This document shows, piece by piece, positions 58,187 through 64,000 of a DNA stretch of 64,000 nt (within the stretch, counting starts at the first letter, position 1; the number at the start of each line of letters is the position of its first letter). The stretch is taken from NCBI RefSeq assembly GCF_018500185.1, contig NZ_JAHBGI010000009.1:62001-126000 (forward strand), read 5' to 3'. This DNA is from Litoribacter ruber (GTDB taxonomy: Bacteria; Bacteroidota; Bacteroidia; Cytophagales; Cyclobacteriaceae). The notes below the pieces were generated by a model, which was given only the letters and a program-made list of their open reading frames with translations, was not told the DNA's origin and searched no databases. The translations under genes were made by a program, and so were the position numbers.

Positions 58187-59863
58187 ATGGACAGGTTTTT
58201 ATTTTTCCTCATTGGTTTTGTGCTGATTTCTCAAGTTGTTTCCGCCCAGAGCGCTTATTTACCCTTTGATAGAGACAAATATCATCTAATCGAACGCTAT
58301 GAAATCCGAAACGGGGAATTTAGCCCAGATTTCAACACCGGATTCAAGCCTTACCGCAGGGACCGGGTGGTAAAGTATCTGGATAGCCTCACCGTTCAAA
58401 ACCAATCCTTGGGAAAAGTCGATGCCTTCAATCTCCAGTACTTGAGGGATGACAGCTGGGAGTTTTCCGGCCTACCCACCACGGAAAGCGAAAAACCCCT
58501 GTGGGGAATCTACAGAAAGCCTTCGGACTTTTACCATTACCGCGACCGCTTTTTTGACTTGCATGTCAATCCGGTGATCAGTCTTGGTGGGGGAGTGGAG
58601 AGGGGACAAGAAGACTTGCGATTCATCAATAGCCGGGGGATCGAGTTGCGGGGGAGTGTAGATCGAAAAATTGGTTTTTACACCTTCATGACCATGAACG
58701 AGGTGGTGTTTCCCACCTGGATGGATGCCTACACCCGTGAAAATGGGGCTGTGCCCGGAGAGGGTTTTTGGAAGTTTTATGAGCAAAACGGTTTCAGCTA
58801 CTTTTCTGCACTGGGGCATCTGAGTTTTAACATTACCAAGCATGTTCAAGCCCAAGTCGGGCACGATAGAAATTTTGTGGGGGAAGGCAACCGTTCTTTG
58901 ATTCTCTCTGATTTCTCGAATCCCTTCATGTTTTTCAAAATAAATACCAAAATCTGGAAGCTGGATTTCACCAACATGTGGGGGCAGATGACCGCAGATT
59001 TGGTTTATGACGGAAGGGGGCGGCCAACGGATGCGCGTTTTCCGCAGAAATGGTTTTCCCACCACCGGCTGGGTATCAACATAGGCAATAAATTTAATGT
59101 AGGCGTATTTGAGTCCGTGATGGCCAATTCATGGGATTGGAGTTATGCCAATCCCGTTATCTTTTACCGCTGGGTAGAGCATATGTTGGGCACGCCGGAT
59201 AAGGTCATGTTGGGGACAGATTTCAAGTGGAACTTCTACCCAGCCATGCAGCTGTATGGTCAATTTGCGCTGGACGAGTTTGTATTCGGGGAGTTTTTTG
59301 GAATTGATGGTGAAAACAGCCGCAGGAATAAACATGGCGTACAGTTAGGCTACAAATATGTGGATGCCTTCAAAATTTCCAACTTGGATTTTCAGGTGGA
59401 GTACAATCAGGTGAGGCCCTACACTTACCAGGAAAAATTTGAATACGGGTCTTTCACCAATTACCGTACACCCCTTACCCACCCCCGCGGGGCTAATTTT
59501 CGGGAAGGATTGGCTATTGTGAGATATCAGCCCATGAACAGGCTGTTTTTGAATCTGACAGGCATGTATCAACTACACGGTTCAGACCCGAGTCCGGAGG
59601 TCAATTATGGAGGGGATGTGAATAAGAACCACAACATCACCAATGTGGAGCTCGGCCTTTTTGGCCACACCATTGGACAAGGGGTGAAGAACGAAATCTA
59701 TATGGGGACCATGAGGGCCAGCTATATGTGGAAACACAATTTGTTTGTCGATTTGAGCCAGACTTTCCGGCAGCAGCAGATAGAAGGCCAGTCCAATTTG
59801 AGTACAAGTTTCACCCAAATGGGTATAAGGTTAAACTTTGGGCTGCGAGACCAATTTTTATAG
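58187..59863 (+). CDS. Wzi-like outer membrane beta-barrel protein (RemB-like)
   Basis: Exported protein of 558 residues with a signal peptide (cleaved after VVSAQ, residue 21). The body is a long beta-barrel pattern that resembles the capsule-assembly Wzi family, including RemB of gliding Flavobacterium. Family-like segments are VQAQVGHDRNFVGEGNRSLILSDFSNPFMFF (about 221-251) and FNVGVFESVMANSWDWSYANPVIFYRW. Wzi proteins bind surface polysaccharide. No capsule genes are nearby, so its role could be in surface attachment or gliding. It is monocistronic as far as seen. Confidence 0.82.
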   Translation: MDRFLFFLIGFVLISQVVSAQSAYLPFDRDKYHLIERYEIRNGEFSPDFNTGFKPYRRDRVVKYLDSLTVQNQSLGKVDAFNLQYLRDDSWEFSGLPTTESEKPLWGIYRKPSDFYHYRDRFFDLHVNPVISLGGGVERGQEDLRFINSRGIELRGSVDRKIGFYTFMTMNEVVFPTWMDAYTRENGAVPGEGFWKFYEQNGFSYFSALGHLSFNITKHVQAQVGHDRNFVGEGNRSLILSDFSNPFMFFKINTKIWKLDFTNMWGQMTADLVYDGRGRPTDARFPQKWFSHHRLGINIGNKFNVGVFESVMANSWDWSYANPVIFYRWVEHMLGTPDKVMLGTDFKWNFYPAMQLYGQFALDEFVFGEFFGIDGENSRRNKHGVQLGYKYVDAFKISNLDFQVEYNQVRPYTYQEKFEYGSFTNYRTPLTHPRGANFREGLAIVRYQPMNRLFLNLTGMYQLHGSDPSPEVNYGGDVNKNHNITNVELGLFGHTIGQGVKNEIYMGTMRASYMWKHNLFVDLSQTFRQQQIEGQSNLSTSFTQMGIRLNFGLRDQFL

Positions 59864-59966
59864 GCCAAATGCTAAAAATTACCTGTAATCAGCAAATAAT
59901 CCTTGAAAAACTTTCTGCACTGCCGATTGTTTGATATATTAGGTACAGATAATCTAATTAAACCTT

Positions 59967-60332
59967 ATGAAACAGATTAATACCATATTTCAATTGCTGG
60001 TAGCCTTATATTTTGCGGTGGCTTTGATATTCTTTTTGGCTTTTGATAGCATGCGCAATGCCTTCAATATCCAAGAGTTGACCGCCGGCAAGGTGGTTAT
60101 CTGGCTGCTGGTGGGAGCGGGGTTGTTTATCGTGTCTTGGCTACTGGACAATGTGTATGTCAACGGACTTCACAAAGACATCCGGAAATTGGAGCTGGAG
60201 AAAAACGAACTGAAAGCCAGGATGTATGATATGGAGCAGGATGTGAAAATCAGCAGGGTGGAGAAAAAAATCGAAACCATCGATGAAGATAAAGAGCCCT
60301 CCAAAATACGCCCAAGGCAGAACTTTAAGTAG
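59967..60332 (+). CDS. Small membrane protein with cytoplasmic coiled coil
   Basis: Protein of 121 residues with two N-terminal membrane helices (about 6-26 and 42-64), then a basic and acidic coiled coil (about 71-110; RKLELEKNELKARMYDMEQDVK). I do not recognise the family. The topology would place the coiled coil in the cytoplasm if both termini are inside. It is about 100 bases after the Wzi-like gene and followed by a terminator. It may be a regulator or scaffold of that gene, but this is inferred from position only. Confidence 0.7.
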   Translation: MKQINTIFQLLVALYFAVALIFFLAFDSMRNAFNIQELTAGKVVIWLLVGAGLFIVSWLLDNVYVNGLHKDIRKLELEKNELKARMYDMEQDVKISRVEKKIETIDEDKEPSKIRPRQNFK

Positions 60333-60356
60333 TTCGACTATTACATTTGAATTGTT

Positions 60357-60385
60357 AGGGAACCTGCATCAGGTTTCCTTTTTTT
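60357..60385 (+). terminator. Terminator of the coiled-coil membrane protein gene
   Basis: AGGGAACCTG pairs with CAGGTTTCCT (one G-T pair) around a three-base loop, then a run of T. It lies 25 bases after the stop codon. Confidence 0.85.
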
Positions 60386-60434
60386 GATTTAATGCACTTA
60401 TTTTGACTTTTTAAACAACTTATCTTTTTCAATC

Positions 60435-61973
60435 ATGGTTGCCAAAACTTTCGGGAGTGCTGTAGCTGGGGTGGATGCCAAAACCATCACCATAGAAGTA
60501 AATGTGGGTCAGGGAACTGGCTTTTACATGGTAGGCTTGCCTGATTCCGCCGTAAAGGAAAGCCAGCAGCGGGTAGAGTCGGCCTTGAAATACTACGGTT
60601 TCCGCATGCCGCGGCAACGCATGGTGGTCAATTTGGCACCTGCCGATATCCGAAAAGAAGGATCTTGCTATGACCTGCCCATTGCCCTTGGAATTCTGCA
60701 GAGCTCCGAGCAGGTCGCCTTTCCAAACTTGTCTGAATATGTAATCATGGGAGAATTGGCCCTTGATGGGAAATTGCGTCCAGTCAAAGGCGTATTGCCC
60801 ATCGCAATTGAGGCTCGGAAAAGGGGGTATAAAGGTTTTATTGTGCCTTCCGAAAATGCATCAGAAGCTTCAATCGTGAATAACCTGGACGTAATCGGGG
60901 TGGAAAATTTGGAGGAAGCCATCGGTTTCTTGGAAGGTACGGTTGAAATTGAGCCCCTGGTAACGGACACCCGCGACATCTTTTACAACTCCTTGGATAG
61001 CTATGAGTTTGACTTTGCCGATGTGCAGGGGCAAGACAATATCAAAAGGGCTATGGAAATCGCCGCTGCCGGCGGGCACAATGTCATCATGATAGGTCCT
61101 CCAGGCGCAGGAAAAACCATGCTGGCCAAGAGACTGCCCTCTATTTTGCCCCCGCTGACTTTGCAGGAAGCATTGGAGGCAACCAAGATCCACTCGGTAG
61201 CCGGCAAACTGGAAAGACATGCCTCACTGATCGCCCAGCGGCCATTCCGCTCCCCGCACCATACGATTAGCGACGTGGCCTTGGTAGGTGGGGGTGGCAA
61301 TCCCCAGCCTGGAGAGATTTCTCTTTCGCATAACGGTGTACTTTTCTTAGATGAGCTGCCTGAATTTAAAAGGACTGTGCTGGAGGTCTTGAGGCAGCCT
61401 TTGGAGGAAAGGAAAGTGACTATTTCCAGAGCGAAGATTTCCGTGGATTTTCCGGCTAATTTCATGTTGGTAGCCAGTATGAACCCCTGCCCTTGCGGGT
61501 ATTACAACCATCCTGAAAAGGAATGTGTGTGCGGGCCGGGGATTGTCCAACGCTACCTGAATAAAATCAGCGGCCCCCTCTTGGATAGAATAGACCTTCA
61601 CGTGGAGGTAACCCCAGTGAAATTTGAAGAAATGACCTCCATGCGCAAAGCTGAATCAAGCAAAAGCATTCGCGACAGGGTAATCATCGGCAGGCAGCGG
61701 CAGATTGATAGGTTCAAGGATAATCCGCAGGTTTACAACAACTCCATGATGCCCTCCCACATGGTTAAAGAGGTCTGCCAGATCAACGAAGCGGGAAAGG
61801 CCCTGCTAAAAACGGCTATGGAAAGGCTTGGCCTATCGGCGAGGGCTTATGACAGGATTTTGAAAGTGGCAAGAACCATAGCCGACCTCGCCGAAAGCGA
61901 GCAGATAAAAGTGGAGCACCTCGCTGAAGCCATACAATACCGTAGTCTTGACCGAGAAGGCTGGGCAGGGTAA
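60435..61973 (+). CDS. comM: YifB/ComM-family Mg-chelatase-like AAA+ ATPase
   Basis: ATPase of 512 residues. It has an N-terminal ChlI-like domain (about 20-140, KTITIEVNVGQGTGFYMVGLPDSAVKES) and a Mg-chelatase-type AAA+ core with Walker A GPPGAGKT (near 219) and Walker B GVLFLDELPEF (near 300). The C-terminal zinc-like cysteine cluster PCPCGYYNHPEKECVCGPG follows. E. coli YifB and Haemophilus ComM are relatives; ComM is a helicase for DNA integration in natural transformation. No competence genes are adjacent, so transformation is only inferred. Confidence 0.93.
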   Translation: MVAKTFGSAVAGVDAKTITIEVNVGQGTGFYMVGLPDSAVKESQQRVESALKYYGFRMPRQRMVVNLAPADIRKEGSCYDLPIALGILQSSEQVAFPNLSEYVIMGELALDGKLRPVKGVLPIAIEARKRGYKGFIVPSENASEASIVNNLDVIGVENLEEAIGFLEGTVEIEPLVTDTRDIFYNSLDSYEFDFADVQGQDNIKRAMEIAAAGGHNVIMIGPPGAGKTMLAKRLPSILPPLTLQEALEATKIHSVAGKLERHASLIAQRPFRSPHHTISDVALVGGGGNPQPGEISLSHNGVLFLDELPEFKRTVLEVLRQPLEERKVTISRAKISVDFPANFMLVASMNPCPCGYYNHPEKECVCGPGIVQRYLNKISGPLLDRIDLHVEVTPVKFEEMTSMRKAESSKSIRDRVIIGRQRQIDRFKDNPQVYNNSMMPSHMVKEVCQINEAGKALLKTAMERLGLSARAYDRILKVARTIADLAESEQIKVEHLAEAIQYRSLDREGWAG

Positions 61974-62185
61974 TGTTAAGGAATAGTTAAGTGAATAACA
62001 GTCTTTAAATAGCTTAAGAGCGTAATTTTTTTTATATGTTTCCTGCACTGTTAATTTTTTATGTAGGTAAAACCAAATAATGTTTGTTTTCATAATTTTT
62101 TGATAACCGGCAATTCATCACCAGGATACATTGCTTTTACAATTTTGCATCGCTGTACAATTATTCTTACTTAACCTATTCAGGG

Positions 62186-63403
62186 ATGCGAGGAAAAATC
62201 GCCTTACTCATGATTGGCTTGGTCATGGGATTCGCGGATGTTTTTGCAAGGGACATTCAGTCGGATACAATTAATACCACAAGCGAGGAAAAGATTGATG
62301 TTAAAAAGAACCAATGGTTTGAGTCCATTCAGATTCGTGGCTATGCCCAGTTGAGGTATAACGGGCTTTTTGAGACCAATCCGGATCTTCAGTGTGCCCA
62401 GTGCGACCGCTCTTGGGGTGGGGAGACCAACGGTTTCTTCTTCAGACGGATACGTTTGATATTTTACGGACAGGTTCACGAGAAGGTGTATTTCTACATT
62501 CAGCCGGACTTGGCTTCTGGAGGAAGTAATTTGGCACAAATCAGAGATGCCTACTTTGACCTTGGTCTGGATGACAAGCAGGAGTTCAGGTTAAGGATCG
62601 GACAGTCCAAAGTGCCTTTTGGCTTTGAGAACCTTCAAAGTTCCCAAAACAGGATCCCCCTTGACCGCCATGATGGACTTAACTCAGCAGTGGCCAATGA
62701 GCGAGACATTGGGGTGATGTTTTACTATGCCCCATCTGAAATCAGAAAAAGATTTAATTATTTGGTTTCAAGCGGACTCAAAGGTTCAGGCGACTATGGT
62801 GTTTTTGGCTTCGGTGTGTACAATGGGCAGACAGCAAATATGCCTGAACTCAACGATAACATGCACGTGGTTACCCGATTGACATATCCTTTTCTGCTCA
62901 AATCCGGACAGTTTATTGAGGGTTCCCTTCAGGGCTATACCGGTGATTTTGTCATCCAGCGTAACCAGCTGACGGATATGGACCAGACAGAATTCAAAGA
63001 GTACCGTTATGGAGCTTCATTTGTCATGTATCCCCAGCCTTTCGGTATTCAGGCGGAGTACAACAGAGGCCGAGGCCCCGAGTTCAATCCGGAAACCATG
63101 GATGTGGAGGATGCCCCGCTGGAAGGTGGCTATGTGATGGCTAATTATTACCTGAAAAAAGGCAAGGATTTATTTATTCCTTTTACTAGATATCACTTTT
63201 ACCAAGGGGGTAAAAAGCATGAGCTAGATGCCACCAGACACAGGGTAAAGGAATTGGAAATAGGGGTGGAATGGCAACCAAACAAAAACTTTGAACTGGT
63301 GACTATGTACACCATTTCCGACAGGACCTTTGAAAACTCGCTTAATCCCAACAATAGACAAGTGGGTAGCTTGCTTAGGTTGCAGGCGCAGGTGAATTTC
63401 TAA
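62186..63403 (+). CDS. OprO/OprP-like outer membrane porin
   Basis: Exported protein of 405 residues with signal peptide MRGKIALLMIGLVMGFADVFA. The mature part matches the phosphate-selective porin O/P family: ETNGFFFRRIRLIFYGQVHEKVYFYIQPDLA, then FRLRIGQSKVPFGFENLQSSQ, and the C-terminal strand LLRLQAQVNF. It forms a 16-strand-type barrel for anions such as phosphate or arsenate; the usual Lys ladder was not checked. An AAA+ ATPase gene precedes it by 212 bases of AT-rich DNA with nothing else assigned. Confidence 0.9.
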   Translation: MRGKIALLMIGLVMGFADVFARDIQSDTINTTSEEKIDVKKNQWFESIQIRGYAQLRYNGLFETNPDLQCAQCDRSWGGETNGFFFRRIRLIFYGQVHEKVYFYIQPDLASGGSNLAQIRDAYFDLGLDDKQEFRLRIGQSKVPFGFENLQSSQNRIPLDRHDGLNSAVANERDIGVMFYYAPSEIRKRFNYLVSSGLKGSGDYGVFGFGVYNGQTANMPELNDNMHVVTRLTYPFLLKSGQFIEGSLQGYTGDFVIQRNQLTDMDQTEFKEYRYGASFVMYPQPFGIQAEYNRGRGPEFNPETMDVEDAPLEGGYVMANYYLKKGKDLFIPFTRYHFYQGGKKHELDATRHRVKELEIGVEWQPNKNFELVTMYTISDRTFENSLNPNNRQVGSLLRLQAQVNF

Positions 63404-63429
63404 AAAATTAGGATCGGATATTAGAACGG

Positions 63430-63458
63430 AGGCTGGATTATTCCAGCCTTTTTTTTTG
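63430..63458 (+). terminator. Terminator of the porin gene
   Basis: AGGCTGGA and TCCAGCCT form a perfect 8-bp stem with a four-base loop and a long T-run, 27 bases after the porin stop codon. Confidence 0.92.
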
Positions 63459-63484
63459 TTATATTGAGATCTAAACGATTTACT

Positions 63485-63676
63485 ATGGAATCCGCCGCAT
63501 TAAAAAAATACTTAATTCAGGTAGCTGATCAGCTTACTCCTGAATCAACTTTAGAGGATGTAATAGAGCAATTGAGTCTCCTAGCTGATATCGATGAATC
63601 GGAGAATGATGAAGCGTTAGGAAATGTTATTTCTCAAGATGATTTAGAGAAAAAGAGTAAAGAATGGCTCAAATAA
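63485..63676 (+). CDS. Antitoxin-like protein of a ParE/RelE-type system
   Basis: Acidic protein of 63 residues with no DNA-binding motif obvious by eye. Its C-terminal part (SLLADIDESENDEALGNVISQDDLEKKSKEWLK) resembles antitoxins paired with ParE/RelE toxins in Bacteroidota. The start is at the ATG at 63485; seven codons of the longer frame (63464) precede it. Its last 13 bases overlap the start of the toxin remnant, the normal arrangement in such operons. The antitoxin looks intact although its toxin has lost its core. Confidence 0.7.
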   Translation: MESAALKKYLIQVADQLTPESTLEDVIEQLSLLADIDESENDEALGNVISQDDLEKKSKEWLK

Positions 63677-63783
63677 TTTGGACCAAAAAAGCTTCTACAC
63701 AGCTTGAAAAGGCAATTCTTTATATAAAAGATGAGCAAGGAATCGCCAGAGTTTTTTATACTTCTCGAAATCCGAAAAAATGA
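63664..63783 (+). pseudogene. ParE/RelE-type toxin remnant with in-frame internal deletion
   Basis: A 39-residue frame. Its first 27 residues (MAQIIWTKKASTQLEKAIL...) look like the N-terminus of a ParE/RelE toxin. Its last dozen (ARVFYTSRNPKK) look like the C-terminus, with no frameshift between. A full toxin is near 95-100 residues, so about 55-60 internal residues appear to be missing while the frame is kept. It starts 13 bases inside the antitoxin gene. It should lack toxin activity. Confidence 0.65.
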
Positions 63784-63843
63784 AAGGGGATCTGATTTTT
63801 TTTTAGTTTATTGCTTTCCTGTTGTTTTTTGAAATTATAATTT

Positions 63844-64000
63844 ATGGATTCTACAGTAATCAAAACAGAAAGGTTATCCAAGTTTTATGGCTCAGAAAAA
63901 GCCTTGGATAATGTTTCCATTGAAATCAATAAAGGTGAGATTATAGGCATTGTTGGCCCTAACGGAAGCGGCAAAAGTACCTTGATCAACATACTGCTTG
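63844..64000 (+). CDS. ABC transporter ATP-binding protein (N-terminal part)
   Basis: The frame runs off the right edge after 52 codons. It contains the start of an ABC ATPase: [25 protein letters not shown], then Walker [10 protein letters not shown] at about residues 39-47. The substrate cannot be told from this part. About 60 AT-rich bases separate it from the toxin remnant. Confidence 0.9.
   Translation, partial: MDSTVIKTERLSKFYGSEKALDNVSIEINKGEIIGIVGPNGSGKSTLINILL

Overview
The window looks like a chromosomal segment of a Bacteroidota bacterium, most likely order Cytophagales and perhaps Cyclobacteriaceae; the genus is not determined. The evidence is its protein families (DUF3810, DUF4403, DUF4382, an orphan BatD, YtxJ/BshC bacillithiol proteins, a Wzi/RemB-like barrel, a two-domain M16 peptidase), the lack of Shine-Dalgarno sequences, and repeated matches to the Bacteroidota promoter (TTTG, about 20 nt, TAnnTTTG). 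It is ordinary, gene-dense housekeeping DNA. I see no rRNA, tRNA, CRISPR array, prophage or insertion sequence. The only accessory-looking DNA is the toxin-antitoxin remnant at the right edge and three small families of intergenic repeats.

Layout. 1-7030 (+): end of an unknown gene, a DUF4382 lipoprotein, ribD, free-methionine-sulfoxide reductase, an oxidoreductase, a large periplasmic M16 peptidase and a small barrel protein. 7075-11312 (-): a CPBP protease, DUF2007 protein, cdsA, glutamate dehydrogenase and psd. 11350-13257 (+): dusB and a drug/metabolite exporter. 13258-20493 (-): cation/proton antiporter, DUF3810, NifU-like protein, dicarboxylate symporter, aroC and BatD. 20888-22860 (-): queG-ruvB. 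23020-25572 (+): apbE, a methyltransferase and a ZIP transporter. 25569-27524 (-): a thioredoxin-like protein and a DUF4403 lipoprotein. 27865-31277 (+): ytxJ and a large outer-membrane receptor-like protein. 31367-36370 (-): copA, a CopZ-like protein, an M16 peptidase, ispF and mnmD. 36540-39178 (+): bshC, 5-formyl-THF cyclo-ligase and a barrel protein. 39234-41655: a divergent pair, PQQ-type sugar dehydrogenase and sugar isomerase. 41767-48974 (-): a complete sulfate-assimilation operon. 49052-57994 (-): a barrel protein, then an eight-gene operon of cell-maintenance functions behind rpmE2. 58187-64000 (+): Wzi-like protein, small membrane protein, comM-like ATPase, OprP-like porin, a toxin-antitoxin remnant and the start of an ABC transporter.

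How the genes work together. The best-defined unit is the sulfate operon. An Rrf2 regulator with four cysteines is followed by a small DUF2061 membrane protein, APS reductase (cysH), both ATP-sulfurylase subunits (cysD, cysN), a sulfite reductase with a HEPN-like C-terminal domain, and the two enzymes that start siroheme synthesis for that reductase (cobA and precorrin-2 dehydrogenase). It carries a tandem 8-bp direct repeat at the promoter behind the regulator and a hairpin between cysN and the reductase. A second theme is thiol and metal homeostasis: bshC and ytxJ (bacillithiol), copA and its CopZ-like partner with an inverted repeat at the promoter, and a methionine sulfoxide reductase. A third is ribosome and tRNA maintenance: RimK with a RimB-like protease, zinc-independent L31, QueG, MnmD and DusB.

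The most noteworthy observations are the sulfite reductase-HEPN fusion and its operon control, the degenerate 7-bp tandem repeats found only between genes, the nested CGCAAAG palindrome, the copA inverted repeat, and a ParE-type toxin reduced by an in-frame internal deletion beside an intact antitoxin. All family assignments come from reading motifs by eye; no database search was run.
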